Part shown: positions 35,213 to 44,018 of the stretch, piece by piece | Numbering within the stretch: position 1 is the first letter of the stretch | Layout: every line of letters begins with the position of its first letter | NCBI RefSeq assembly: GCF_000827125.1 | Contig: NZ_CP010311.1 | Coordinates: 3,369,001 to 3,433,000 of the forward strand | DNA from: Geoalkalibacter subterraneus | GTDB lineage: Bacteria; Desulfobacterota; Desulfuromonadia; Desulfuromonadales; Geoalkalibacteraceae | Direction: 5' to 3' | Length of the DNA: 64,000 bases | The notes under the pieces: model-generated | What the model saw: the letters and a program-made list of their open reading frames with translations, nothing else | Told to the model about the DNA's origin: nothing | Databases searched by the model: none | Program-made: the position numbers and the translations under genes

Positions 35213-36211
35213 TTATGCTGATAGGTGTTCGGTATTGCTGGCGGCGTGGTGCCGTAATCCATTGTGGTGGTGGCGGCCATTGTGGCGCACCTGGCGAGTC
35301 AAGGTGATGGCCATCACGTCTTGCGGCGTAGTACCCGGGGTGCCGTAACGCCCCGACCCGTCATACACGCTGAGGCCATCGGCCAGGGGGGCTCCCTTGC
35401 TCCAGCTGTCGGCGGCGGCAAGTTCTAGCGCGCCCAGCTCAAAAGCGCTGCGCTCGTTGTCGTGCAGAGATCCAGTCACATCCCAGAGGCTGTATTTGCT
35501 CTGGCCGCTGTAGCCCTGCTCTGCGTCGTAGCGCCAGGTGCCATCAAAGCCAACCGGATCAAACCCCTCGATAAGCCGCGCCTGGTCATGCTGAATCTGG
35601 CCGCCATAGGTCAGGCCGAAGTGGGCCTCTTCTTCAAGGGCCGGGCTAACCGTCGTGGTGGTAGCTTCACCCTGTGGCAGCTCATCGGCTAGCTCGGCCG
35701 AAAACCTCACTTCGCGCAGATGGCGACTCACCGGCTTGGCCATATCGATCAGGGCCGCCATGCGTGAGCGGGCACCGGCATCAACCCCTTCGTATTCACC
35801 AAGATCGACCAGCACATCAAAGAGCGCCCAGCGGCTGCCGCCAAAATAGGTTTCCTCGCCGCTGTAGAGCTGGGTGCCGTCGTGGGTCAGTTGGGGCAGG
35901 CCCTCACTGACCGTGGCTTCGGCATAACCGGCACTGCGCAGGGCTTCGCGTACCGCCCAGACCGTCCCTTTGCGGCGGTGGATAGCAATGCTTTCGGCAA
36001 TCACTGAGCGCTTAACATCAACGCTCCAATTGCTGTCCCAGACATCGACCGACAGCGCCCAGGCCAGCCAGGGCAGCGCATCAGCAGGACAAGTTTGTGG
36101 GTTCCAGAGGTCGCCCACCGGAACCGGTATCTCTGTAGTCCGGGCCGTGGCCGCCTCAAGGGCGCGCTCGGCAGCGGTGGTGTTGGGTGGTAGCAGCGTA
36201 TTACTCACCAC
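35213..36211 (-). CDS. Phage tail protein I (baseplate wedge, P2 gpI-like) with C-terminal extension
   Basis: The first 175 or so residues match the P2 gpI/Mu gp48 type: SNTLLPPNTTAAERALEAATAR, LPWLAWALSVDVWDSNWS, ESIAIHRRKGTVWAVREAL. That family is usually near 200 residues. This protein has 332, adding a tail with GLTYGGQIQHDQARLIEG and a His/Asn-rich end (RHNGRHHHNGLRHH), perhaps a fibre-docking or metal-binding segment. It overlaps gpJ by 11 nt. Confidence 0.85.
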   Translation of the reverse strand: MVSNTLLPPNTTAAERALEAATARTTEIPVPVGDLWNPQTCPADALPWLAWALSVDVWDSNWSVDVKRSVIAESIAIHRRKGTVWAVREALRSAGYAEATVSEGLPQLTHDGTQLYSGEETYFGGSRWALFDVLVDLGEYEGVDAGARSRMAALIDMAKPVSRHLREVRFSAELADELPQGEATTTTVSPALEEEAHFGLTYGGQIQHDQARLIEGFDPVGFDGTWRYDAEQGYSGQSKYSLWDVTGSLHDNERSAFELGALELAAADSWSKGAPLADGLSVYDGSGRYGTPGTTPQDVMAITLTRQVRHNGRHHHNGLRHHAASNTEHLSA

Positions 36212-37103
36212 GACCCTCCACGACCACGATGATATCGGTACACCAGGCCGCTTGCTGCGGAGATATCACCAGATCGGCCAAAGGAGAGATCAGCCGCACG
36301 CGCTGCACACCAGGCTGGTGGAGGGCCGCATAAACGCCGGACAGGGTCACGTCGCGACCCAGGCGGTGTGTCTGGGTCGCGTAGTTTTGCGCTGCGGCCA
36401 GGGCCTCCTGACGCACCGTCTCGGCGTCCGGCCCCTGATGGAGGGTCAGGGCTGCTTGAATTGTGTAGTTAACAATCTGGGCTGTCTGCACCGTAACCCC
36501 GTCGCACAAAGGGCGCACCGTCTCGGCGGACAGGGCAGCGTCAACTGCGGCCAGCAGGGAGTCGCTTGCAGTTCCGCCACCGACAGTGCTCAATACGGTA
36601 ACCAATACCTCTCCGGGAGATGGCGAATAAACACCGACATCCTTGACCTGCGGGTCAGCGGTCATGCCGTGGTATTGATAAGCTCCCCGGCTGCCGGCGC
36701 TGGTCCAACTCTCCGGTGCCAGCTGCACCCGCCGGCGCAGAGCAGTATCGCTCTCATAGGTGGGGGCAACCGGCGGCACGGCGGCGGGGTCACCGGGGTC
36801 GACCACCAGGCGCTGCACACCATAAAGGGCGGCGAGCTGATCAAGATCGCTGCTCTCGGCATAGGCCAGCATCACCGACCGCGCGGCGTCATTGACGCGC
36901 TGGCGCAACAGCAGTTCCCGGTAGGCAGCGACCTCCAGAATCTTGTAGGCCGGGTCGCTCTCGACCAGGGCGTCAAACTGCGGGTCACGGCTGCGCAGAT
37001 CGGCCAGCATGGCGGCAAGAATCTGCTCAAAATCAAGGGGCTCGACTACCTGTGGGGCGGGCAGCAGGGTCAAATCGATCGGGGTGCCGACAGTCTCACT
37101 CAT
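36201..37103 (-). CDS. Baseplate assembly protein J (gp47-like)
   Basis: This 300-residue baseplate wedge protein shows the family's opening (PQVVEPLDFEQILAAMLADL), DPAYKILEVAAYRELLLRQRVNDAARSVMLAYA, and GEVLVTVLS in the core. Overlaps on both sides (3 nt with gpW) fit a tight baseplate operon of W, J and I. Confidence 0.9.
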   Translation of the reverse strand: MSETVGTPIDLTLLPAPQVVEPLDFEQILAAMLADLRSRDPQFDALVESDPAYKILEVAAYRELLLRQRVNDAARSVMLAYAESSDLDQLAALYGVQRLVVDPGDPAAVPPVAPTYESDTALRRRVQLAPESWTSAGSRGAYQYHGMTADPQVKDVGVYSPSPGEVLVTVLSTVGGGTASDSLLAAVDAALSAETVRPLCDGVTVQTAQIVNYTIQAALTLHQGPDAETVRQEALAAAQNYATQTHRLGRDVTLSGVYAALHQPGVQRVRLISPLADLVISPQQAAWCTDIIVVVEGRGE

Positions 37104-37438
37104 AAAATAATCCCTTCCAGGGTCACGGGTTTGCCGGTCGGGCGATAGCGGCCGCTGATCGTCAGGCTGATGTGGCCACCGGCGCCGATGGTGTCGTAGC
37201 GCACCTCATCCAGAGCAAAGCGCGGCTCCCACCTGGCCAGGGCTTCGGCGGTGGCGGCGTAGAGCTCGACCATCAGCCCCTGAGTCGTCGGGCGGTCGAC
37301 CAGGCGCAGCAGGCGGCTGCCGTAATCGCGGCGCATCACACGGCTGCCCAGCGGCGTGGTGAGAATATCGCGGATACTCTGGCGCAGATGGTCAAGCCCG
37401 TCGATGGCCTTGCCGGTGTCGGCGTTGATGCCTCTCAT
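37100..37438 (-). CDS. Baseplate protein W (gp25-like)
   Basis: This 112-residue gp25/lysozyme-like wedge component has IRDILTTPLGSRVMRRDYGSRL, the family's hallmark, and an RWEPRF segment. It starts at MRGINADTG, overlapping the hub gene's stop by 4 nt. Confidence 0.9.
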   Translation of the reverse strand: MRGINADTGKAIDGLDHLRQSIRDILTTPLGSRVMRRDYGSRLLRLVDRPTTQGLMVELYAATAEALARWEPRFALDEVRYDTIGAGGHISLTISGRYRPTGKPVTLEGIIL

Positions 37439-38409
37439 AATGCCTCCGGGGTCTCGGCTTCGATGCTGCAACGATAGCCGCCGTCATTCAGGGTGTGGTC
37501 AACGCTGATCAGGCTCCACTCGCCCGCTAGCCCCTCGCGCCCATCGGTTATCGTCAGGCGCGCTTCGGCCAGCAGGTTGGCAGCGCCGGGGCCGCTGGCG
37601 CGCAGCACGGCGGCCCCGCGCAGGGTAGCCGCCAGGCGGCTCTGGGCGGCGGCGGTGGCGGCAGCAGCATCGGGATAGGCGCGGCGCACGGTCAGCACCG
37701 GCTCACCCTCGCCGACAGTCACCGGAGTGCGCTCGGCGCTGCCCTGATCATGCCAGTAGGTGGTGACAGCGGCATATTTGCCGCGCTCGGCCATGGTGAC
37801 CTCGTAATCGGTTAATGATTCGCGGGTCCAGGTGATATGTGCCAGCGGTTCCCCGGCGGCGCTACGGGCTTGGGCGCGGGGCACAAACAGCAAGCGCCCA
37901 CCGGCGGCCTTGGCCACGGCGTCGTATTCTCTGGCCAGGCGGGTCAGCAGGTGCAGGTCGCTCTCGGTCTGGTCGATGTGCGGCAGGGTGATGCCGGCCA
38001 GCTCGTCCGCAATCGAGGGAATAAAACCATGCTCCCCGGCGATGGTCGTGACCAGGTCGCCGATGGTGGTATTTAGCGGCCAGCTACGCTCTTGCGGGGC
38101 GCGGAGCGCCTGGCCCAGATCGGCGGCGCGGGCGCGGATAATCAGGGTATCCGGTGGCCCGGAAATAGACACCTCGTCGACAACCCAGCGGCCCATGGCG
38201 ACCAGGCCGGTTTCGCGGTAGCCTAAAGCGACCTCCAACACCGCACCGGTGCGGGGCAACGCGATATGGGGGGCGCGATCATCGAGGCGGATTTCGCAGG
38301 AGTCGCTTTCCAGCCCCGCCTCATCGCGCAGACGCAGTTCTAAAAAACGCTCACGGATGATCGCGGTGATGTCCTGGTTGTCGGCTTCGATGCGGAAATC
38401 AGGGGTCAT
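37435..38409 (-). CDS. Phage late control D protein (tail hub, Mu gp45/P2 gpD)
   Basis: This 324-residue hub protein shows the family's architecture, with DQTESDLHLLTRLAREYDAVAKAAGGRLLF in the middle and the SIRADDRA-like early strands (SCEIRLDDRAPHIALPRTG). The hub connects the tail tube to the puncturing spike. It lies 1 nt from gpX. Confidence 0.9.
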   Translation of the reverse strand: MTPDFRIEADNQDITAIIRERFLELRLRDEAGLESDSCEIRLDDRAPHIALPRTGAVLEVALGYRETGLVAMGRWVVDEVSISGPPDTLIIRARAADLGQALRAPQERSWPLNTTIGDLVTTIAGEHGFIPSIADELAGITLPHIDQTESDLHLLTRLAREYDAVAKAAGGRLLFVPRAQARSAAGEPLAHITWTRESLTDYEVTMAERGKYAAVTTYWHDQGSAERTPVTVGEGEPVLTVRRAYPDAAAATAAAQSRLAATLRGAAVLRASGPGAANLLAEARLTITDGREGLAGEWSLISVDHTLNDGGYRCSIEAETPEAL

Positions 38410-38410
38410 A

Positions 38411-38623
38411 TCAGTCCCACAGTCTGATGATCTTGGTGGTGGTGGCGGCGGGGATCTCGGGCAATCTGATCACCAGCCCTGCCTGGTACACCGGGCCGAT
38501 AGCGGCCAGATGGCGGTTAGCTTCGAGTACCAGCTCAACGACCTTGCCACTGCGGCCATAATGGCGGTGGCAGATATCGTCGAGCATATCGCCGTCGCGG
38601 GTGCGGTATCTGGTGGCGCTCAT
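38411..38623 (-). CDS. Tail protein X (LysM-like)
   Basis: This 70-residue protein has TRDGDMLDDICHRHYG, a LysM-like repeat as in P2 gpX, and ends with VIRLPEIPA. The start MSATRYRTRDG overlaps the gpU stop by 4 nt. Confidence 0.88.
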   Translation of the reverse strand: MSATRYRTRDGDMLDDICHRHYGRSGKVVELVLEANRHLAAIGPVYQAGLVIRLPEIPAATTTKIIRLWD

Positions 38624-39015
38624 GGCTGGTCCTCCCCGTAGCGTAGCAAGCGCAGGCGAAATTCGATTTTGTACGGGTCGCCATTGCGGGCAAATAGGGT
38701 CTGGGTTTCTTCGATGCGCTCGATGCACCACAGCCCCCAGATTTTGCCGCGGCCGTCGCTGAGCATCAGCGCAGTGCCCTGGCCTGCCAGGTTGCGCATA
38801 CGGTCAAGCTGGTTCAGGCCTCCGGCAAAGTGCGGATGGATAATGCCATCAAGATCAAGGCTTTCGGTTCCGACCCCGACAAACTGCGTGGCCGGGGCGC
38901 GACCGATCCGCTGCTGTTGTGGCCAGCGGTATTCGGCGCTGCGGCGCAACTGTTGATAAGCGGCTGACGGCAGAGCAAAGCGATAATCCCCCAGGGCCAT
39001 CATGATCTCAGTCAT
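38620..39015 (-). CDS. Tail protein U (gpU family)
   Basis: This 131-residue protein starts at MTEIMMALGDYRFALPSAAYQQL and includes VGVGTESLDLDGIIHPHF. This is the gpU family, which caps the tail tube. It overlaps the tape-measure end by 8 nt. Confidence 0.88.
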   Translation of the reverse strand: MTEIMMALGDYRFALPSAAYQQLRRSAEYRWPQQQRIGRAPATQFVGVGTESLDLDGIIHPHFAGGLNQLDRMRNLAGQGTALMLSDGRGKIWGLWCIERIEETQTLFARNGDPYKIEFRLRLLRYGEDQP

Positions 39016-41530
39016 AGAGCGCCCCCCGCTGACGTGCCGCCTGGCTGCGCTCCCGCTCTTTAAGTTGGCGCTCAACCTCGGCGGCGATCTCTTTAGCGTC
39101 CATGCCGGGGGTGGCGTTGATGACGATCTCGTAGCGCTCGTTGTGGTTGATCACCTGTTCCCGCGCCTGAGTTGTTGGGGCAATAGTCGCTGCAAGCCTG
39201 GCGTCGGCAGCGGACTGCTGCTGTTCGTGTCTCCCGCCCCGAGCGTCAACCATGGCCAGACCTTGGGTTTCGGGCAGCTCGACCGGCTGAACAACGGGAC
39301 TGACGCTGGCAAAGCCTTGGGTTTCGGGCAGCTCGACCGGCTGAACAACGGGACTGACGCTGGCAAAGCCTTGGGTTTCGGGCAGCTCGACCGGCTGAAC
39401 AACGGGACTGACGCTGGCAAAGCCTTGGGTTTCGTGGACTTCTGGTGGTGCAGCAGCGACCGGAGCGGCGAGGTTTGCGCCCAGGGCGACGGTGGCAGCG
39501 GCTTTGCGAGTGCGCCCGAAAAAACGGCGCTTTTCTTTTTCCGGCTCGGCGCTTGATTCTGGCTCCTGGTCGTCTTTTTTGCCGCCGAACAGGTCACCAA
39601 CAAACCCGGTCAGTTTTTCGCCTGCCTTAAAAAGCAGCCCCAGGGGCGACTTTTCCCAGATGCTGATCAAAAAACCGACGCCATCTTTAAACAGGGATTT
39701 AATGCCGTCCCAAAGACCGCTAAAAAAGCCCTTGATCGGCTCCCAATACGCAATCACCAGGCCCGCAGCCAGGGCAATACCGGCTATTGCCAGGCCGATG
39801 GGGTTGCTCATCACCGCCAACCCCATCACCCGAAAGCCGGTGGCAATAGCGGTAGTCGCTGTGGTGACTATCGCGCTGCCAATCGCCCAGGCCTTTTGAG
39901 CGGCAGCCAGGCCCCAGGTTTTCAGGGTCGCAAAATGCAGCGACTTTCCCACCCAGGCCATTGCCAGAGCGACCTTGGGGGACGCCGCCAGCGTGGCGTA
40001 GTAAGCGGCCTGCATACCAAGCCAGCCGCCCTTAAGCCATAAAACCCCGACGGTTAGCGCCTTGGCGGCGGCCAGCACCCCGATAAGCCCAACCACCAGC
40101 CCCACCGTTGTACCGGTGGTGCGGGGGAATTTCTCGCTAAGCCACTGCAGACCGAGCGCGACCTTGCCGATCGCACCGGCCACCGCCTCCGCTGCCGGAT
40201 AGAGAGTTGTGCCGACGGTCGCTGACAGATTCTGCATCTGCTGGCCCAGTAACTCAAAGCCCCGGCCGCGCTGCATGCGCTTGGCCATTTCTTCGGTCTT
40301 TTCCAGACCACCGGTCAGTGACTTTTCAATTTCTGCCGCGCCGTCACGCAAGGCGCCGCGCCGAGCCAGGAGCAAATCAACCAGCTCCGTGGCTTCCTTG
40401 GTGCCAAAAGCCGCGCGCAGGTCATCCTTGGCGGCCTGGTCCATCACGCCACCGTAGGCGTCGTTGATTTGGTCGAGGATTTCAGGCACCGACTTGAGCA
40501 TGCCGGTCTGCTCGTTAACAAAATCAAGGCCGAGCTTTTCCCCGGCGCCACTGGCCGAGGCCAGAAACGCGTTGAATTTGGTTGCCGCCTCACTGCCGCT
40601 CATGGTGCGCTGTAACTCACCCAGCACCGCCAGTTGCTCGGAAAACGCATAGCCTGCGGTGGTCGCGGTCGCTCCCAGGCTTGAGAGCGCCTGGCTCATC
40701 TGTGCGCCGTCGGTCCGAAAGGCCTGGACGCTGGCAGAGATCCCGGCTGAAAAGTATTTACCGAACTCAATGTCGCGCTCTTCCGCCGACAGCGACTGCC
40801 AGCCGGTGATCACCTGCTCGCCAAAACTGTTGAACTGATCGCGATAAATGCCGTAGCCCTTGGCGAACAGGTTGGTCATTTCCGCCGTGGTGCTTTTGGT
40901 TGCTGCTGCGGTTAACGCCGCGATACGGGTGAACTCCCCTACCGCCACATCGCCCAGGCTTGAAATACCGCTCTTAACGTCGTAGCTGGCGCGGACAAAG
41001 TCGCTGACACTGGTGCCCGCCCAGGCATTGGAAAACGCCTCGCCAACACGGGTGATGCTGTCGATCCCGGAATCATCAATCCCCAGTGAGGCAATTTCGC
41101 CCTGTGCCTTCAAGACGTCGCCGCGCGCACTGACCAGCTTGCCGATGGAATACATGGACGCGGCAATGCCCACCAGCGAAGAGCGCGCCTCGCCCAGCGC
41201 TTGACGGTTGGCGTCGATCTTGATGCGCACGCTCGATTGCTTTTTCAAGTTGAGCAGGGTAGAATTAAGCCTGCGGCTGGAGGTATCCAGATCCCGCACG
41301 TCCACCCCGGCGCGCTGCAACGACGCCGCCAGCTCACGCAGGCGGGCGCTGTTGCCTTGGGCGTCTTTTGATAATTTTTTAAACTCGGCAATTTCCAGCT
41401 TGGTGCCGTTCAGCCCATCAATCGCGGCACTGATCTGCTCAAGCGAGCGATAAGCCCCGCCCATCGCTGCCGAATAGGAGGAGCCCAGTGTCGCGCCGAT
41501 CGTTAAACCAATCGCCAGGCTTTTACTCAT
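39008..41530 (-). CDS. Tail tape measure protein
   Basis: This 840-residue protein sets tail length. It has a coiled-coil N-terminus, the TP901-type core (VREAFSNAWAG-like GEAFSNAWAGTSVSDFVRAS, LGATATTAGYAFSEQLAVLGELQ, LRAAFGTKEATELVDLL), and several hydrophobic segments near 480-600 (VGLVVGLIGVLAAAKAL, PIGLAIAGIALAAGLVIAYW). Three 18-residue repeats (PVVQPVELPETQGFASVS) lie near the C-terminus. Confidence 0.93.
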   Translation of the reverse strand: MSKSLAIGLTIGATLGSSYSAAMGGAYRSLEQISAAIDGLNGTKLEIAEFKKLSKDAQGNSARLRELAASLQRAGVDVRDLDTSSRRLNSTLLNLKKQSSVRIKIDANRQALGEARSSLVGIAASMYSIGKLVSARGDVLKAQGEIASLGIDDSGIDSITRVGEAFSNAWAGTSVSDFVRASYDVKSGISSLGDVAVGEFTRIAALTAAATKSTTAEMTNLFAKGYGIYRDQFNSFGEQVITGWQSLSAEERDIEFGKYFSAGISASVQAFRTDGAQMSQALSSLGATATTAGYAFSEQLAVLGELQRTMSGSEAATKFNAFLASASGAGEKLGLDFVNEQTGMLKSVPEILDQINDAYGGVMDQAAKDDLRAAFGTKEATELVDLLLARRGALRDGAAEIEKSLTGGLEKTEEMAKRMQRGRGFELLGQQMQNLSATVGTTLYPAAEAVAGAIGKVALGLQWLSEKFPRTTGTTVGLVVGLIGVLAAAKALTVGVLWLKGGWLGMQAAYYATLAASPKVALAMAWVGKSLHFATLKTWGLAAAQKAWAIGSAIVTTATTAIATGFRVMGLAVMSNPIGLAIAGIALAAGLVIAYWEPIKGFFSGLWDGIKSLFKDGVGFLISIWEKSPLGLLFKAGEKLTGFVGDLFGGKKDDQEPESSAEPEKEKRRFFGRTRKAAATVALGANLAAPVAAAPPEVHETQGFASVSPVVQPVELPETQGFASVSPVVQPVELPETQGFASVSPVVQPVELPETQGLAMVDARGGRHEQQQSAADARLAATIAPTTQAREQVINHNERYEIVINATPGMDAKEIAAEVERQLKERERSQAARQRGALYD
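39261..39436. repeat. 54-bp tandem repeats inside the tape measure gene
   Basis: Three perfect 54-bp copies (39261-39314, 39315-39368, 39369-39422) plus a partial fourth encode an 18-residue Pro/Val/Gln-rich unit. The copies are identical at DNA level, which implies recent expansion and length instability. Confidence 0.92.
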
Positions 41531-41700
41531 CGCTGTGCGCCTTGTTTGCTACCATTGCCATCGTCCTTTGGTTGCTGCACGGGGTTGAGGTGCGTGGTGC
41601 TACGCCGCTGACCAACGGGCTTGCCGCCGCCTTTATTGCTGTTTTTGTTTTCCCTGCCGTGCGGGCCCTGATCCGCTGCGCGGCCTACTTCTTCCGGTAA
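41488..41700 (+). CDS. Possible antisense two-helix membrane protein
   Basis: On the plus strand a GTG-started frame of 70 codons is preceded by a perfect AGGAGG 6 nt upstream. It encodes two hydrophobic segments (CALFATIAIVLWLL and GLAAAFIAVFVFPAV). It fills the 154-nt gap between the tail chaperone and the tape measure gene, which holds no open frame on the minus strand, and overlaps the tape measure start by 43 nt. It would be the only plus-strand gene seen in the prophage. It may be chance; a phage membrane protein or exclusion factor is possible. Confidence 0.4.
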   Translation: MSRRSLNQSPGFYSSLCALFATIAIVLWLLHGVEVRGATPLTNGLAAAFIAVFVFPAVRALIRCAAYFFR

Positions 41701-42061
41701 AAATCCTTCGCCTCGCCCAACCAGGCGAGCAGCTCCTCTGCGGTTAAATCCAGCAGCTCATCAAGCCCCCAGCGCGTGGCGCTGTTCAATGCCAGCACCG
41801 CGCGTCGGGCGCTGGCCGGGGTCAGGACAAAAAACCGCTGTACACTTCCTGGATGGCGCGGTAGTCGGCCAGATCCAGCTCCTCAATGACTGCCGGGGCG
41901 ACTTCGCACAGGTTGGCGAACAGCCGCACTTCTTTTTCTGCGTTGTTGGCGCCCCCCTTTTCGGCGGCCAGCTGGTCGCGGACCCGGGGTCTGCGCAGGT
42001 TCAGCTCCAGGATTTCCTCACCACCGATGGTGACCGGGTGCTTTAATTTCACCGTTTCCAT
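41685..42061 (-). CDS. Tail assembly chaperone, with -1 frameshift product (gpE/gpE')
   Basis: The zero frame (41822-42061) encodes 79 residues, METVKLKHPVTIGGEEIL and onward, of the phage tail assembly (gp41/gpE) family. Just before its stop lies the slippery heptamer T-TTT-TTG (41834-41828). A -1 shift there opens 47 more codons to a TAG at 41687-41685, giving a 125-residue protein ending in LLDLTAEELLAWLGEAKDFYRKK-type sequence. Two products in this ratio-controlled form assemble the tail around the tape measure protein in P2 and lambda. Confidence 0.88.
41828..41834 (-). promoter_or_regulatory. Programmed -1 frameshift site TTTTTTG
   Basis: The heptamer lies in the X-XXY-YYZ phase relative to the chaperone frame (GG-T TTT TTG TCC TGA), two codons before the stop. 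The same heptamer is used in P2 gene E. Confidence 0.85.
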
Positions 42062-42105
42062 GATAGTTCTCCTAAGGGCGCCCGGATCGCCGGGACCCCT
42101 CTTTG

Positions 42106-42609
42106 TTAGATGCCAAGGTTGGCGCGGGTTGCGGCCATCTGATCAACGCCGCCGATCACCCGGCGCATGGCCATAATGTCGATATCGTGCAGCACTTCGC
42201 CGGCCTGCGTGTATTTGTAGGCGCGCAGGGAGACAACGGCCTTCAGGGTGGCCTTTTCACCTGCCTTCCAGCTGCCGTGCTCCAGTTCGCGGATCTTGCC
42301 GACCAGGTTGATCACCACCGGCACATTGTCGCCGTCTTCGCTTTCGGCGGAGCCACGCAGGGTCAAAGGCGTGGTGTTGCCGGGGGCCAGCCCGAACAGC
42401 TTGATCACCTCGCGGTCGTACTTGGTCAGGGTGAACTCGCACTCCATTTTTTCCATGCCCATCTCGACATCCACAGGGGCGTCCATGCCGCCGCCGCGAA
42501 ATTCCTCGGTCAGCATGGTCAGCTTGGGTGGGGTGAGCTCCTCGACGTCTCCGGCATAACCACGACCGTCAACGAACAGGCTGAAATTGCGTAGAATATG
42601 GCTCAGCAT
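42106..42609 (-). CDS. Major tail tube protein (P2 FII-like)
   Basis: This 167-residue protein opens with MLSHILRNFSLFVDGRGYAGDVEEL and shows PVDVEMGMEKMECEFTL and IDIMAMRRVIGGVDQM, as in contractile-phage inner tube proteins. It follows the sheath gene by 14 nt. Confidence 0.92.
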   Translation of the reverse strand: MLSHILRNFSLFVDGRGYAGDVEELTPPKLTMLTEEFRGGGMDAPVDVEMGMEKMECEFTLTKYDREVIKLFGLAPGNTTPLTLRGSAESEDGDNVPVVINLVGKIRELEHGSWKAGEKATLKAVVSLRAYKYTQAGEVLHDIDIMAMRRVIGGVDQMAATRANLGI

Positions 42610-42623
42610 CGTTTTTTATCTCC

Positions 42624-43826
42624 TTAGACAATCTGCTCGAAATAGTCATTGACCATGCGGCTGCGGAAGGTCACCCGCTCGGCCGGGGCCGGTGGGGTAA
42701 AGTCGAAGTCAAAGAACACCTTGCCTGCCGCCAGGTTCGACGGCGTGTTCAGTTCACTGTCGGCCCAGCACTTGCCACCCAGAATCGCGCCCAGGGTGGT
42801 CAGGTAGCTCAGGTAGTTGTTGACCCCTTCGACCACATCCTCCAGGTAGGTCTTGGTGATGTTGCGGTCAACGGCCCACAGGTGGGCGCGCAGCAGGCTC
42901 TCGTTGATCATGTCGGCGGTGCGCACCACGTTGATAAAGGCCCACTTGGGGTCGCTCGACAGGGTGCGGTTGCCCCACAGTCGGTAGCCGTCCTGTCGGA
43001 TGATCGTCGCGATGTTCTGCTCGTTAAGCAGGTTGGCGCGGGCATCGGCGTCGCCCAGGGTAAAGTCGATCGGGCGGGTGGTGCCGACAATGCCGTACAT
43101 TTCGCGGTTGGAGGGGCTCCACCAGAAGCCGCGCTCGGCGTCCGATTTGGCGATCATTCCGGCCACCCGGGCGCTGGCAGGCTCAATCGCCACCTCGCCA
43201 TCAGCAAACACCTTGACGCCGGGGTCAACCAGATAGACGCGGCGACTGCCGAAATCCGCCGCATAGGTGATGGCATCGGCGTCGTTGGTGTCGGGGCCGT
43301 CGGCAATAATCACGGCGCGCAATCGGTCGGCAATGCCCAGCAGCTCCGCCACCACCGGGTTGGCCAGAAACTGCCCCGACGTGACCGGGTCTTCCGGGCG
43401 ATGACTGGTAAAGCCTGGCGCGCACAAGATGCGCGGAGCAAAGCCAAGGACGCTCTCGGCGGCCAAAAAGGCGTGAACGCCGGTGTAGGCGCCGGTTTCC
43501 ACATCAACGCCACCAGTCACGTTACTGATCGTCGCGGCAAGGTCCAGCCCCTCGTCGACCCGTACCACAACAACAACCGCCCCAGCCTGGTCAAAGATGC
43601 CGTCAATAGCGTCGGGCAGGGTTCCGTTGCCGGCACCGACCGTATCGAGGGCAGCGGCTTCAAGGCGATTTCCGGCAATCATCACCGGGGTGTTCAGCGG
43701 AAACTTCGCGGCGTCGGCGTCGGGGGCGGTACCGATCAGGCCGATAACGCTACTGCGAACGGTTTGAATCGGGCGCGGGCCGTAGTCAATTTCTACAACC
43801 TCAACCCCGTGTAAAAACGATGGCAT
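42624..43826 (-). CDS. Tail sheath protein
   Basis: This 400-residue contractile sheath subunit opens with MPSFLHGVEVVEIDYGPRPIQTVRSSVIGLIGTAP. It includes RVYLVDPGVKVF, WWSPSNREMYGIVGTTRPIDF and GYRLWGNRTLSSDPKWAFINVVRT, all typical of the family. The presence of a sheath makes this a myovirus-type phage. Confidence 0.95.
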   Translation of the reverse strand: MPSFLHGVEVVEIDYGPRPIQTVRSSVIGLIGTAPDADAAKFPLNTPVMIAGNRLEAAALDTVGAGNGTLPDAIDGIFDQAGAVVVVVRVDEGLDLAATISNVTGGVDVETGAYTGVHAFLAAESVLGFAPRILCAPGFTSHRPEDPVTSGQFLANPVVAELLGIADRLRAVIIADGPDTNDADAITYAADFGSRRVYLVDPGVKVFADGEVAIEPASARVAGMIAKSDAERGFWWSPSNREMYGIVGTTRPIDFTLGDADARANLLNEQNIATIIRQDGYRLWGNRTLSSDPKWAFINVVRTADMINESLLRAHLWAVDRNITKTYLEDVVEGVNNYLSYLTTLGAILGGKCWADSELNTPSNLAAGKVFFDFDFTPPAPAERVTFRSRMVNDYFEQIV

Positions 43827-43829
43827 GGC

Positions 43830-44006
43830 TTATTTCTCCTTGCTGGTTCTGGGTTTGGCTTCCACTTTGACCGGCTCGATCTTCCCTGCCAGCACCAGAT
43901 ATTTGGCTTGGCGTGGGTTGAGCTTAACGGTCTGGCCCTGCGCCACCTGCGACCCATCGGCCATGGAAACATTCCTCTTCGCGATATAGCTCTGCTGTTC
44001 TGGCAT
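43830..44006 (-). CDS. Small phage protein in the DUF2635/gp38 position
   Basis: This 58-residue protein (MPEQQSYIAKRNVSMADGS at its start, KVEAKPRTSKEK at its end) has a very good ribosome-binding site, AAGGAGAAGG, just upstream. It sits immediately before the sheath gene, the place of Mu gp38, but the sequence only loosely recalls that family. Confidence 0.65.
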   Translation of the reverse strand: MPEQQSYIAKRNVSMADGSQVAQGQTVKLNPRQAKYLVLAGKIEPVKVEAKPRTSKEK

Positions 44007-44018
44007 GATCCTTCTCCT

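Noticed and set aside
39261-39436. Tandem repeats as a CRISPR array
   Set aside because: Repeats are contiguous without spacers and stay in frame inside the tape measure gene. No cas genes are present.
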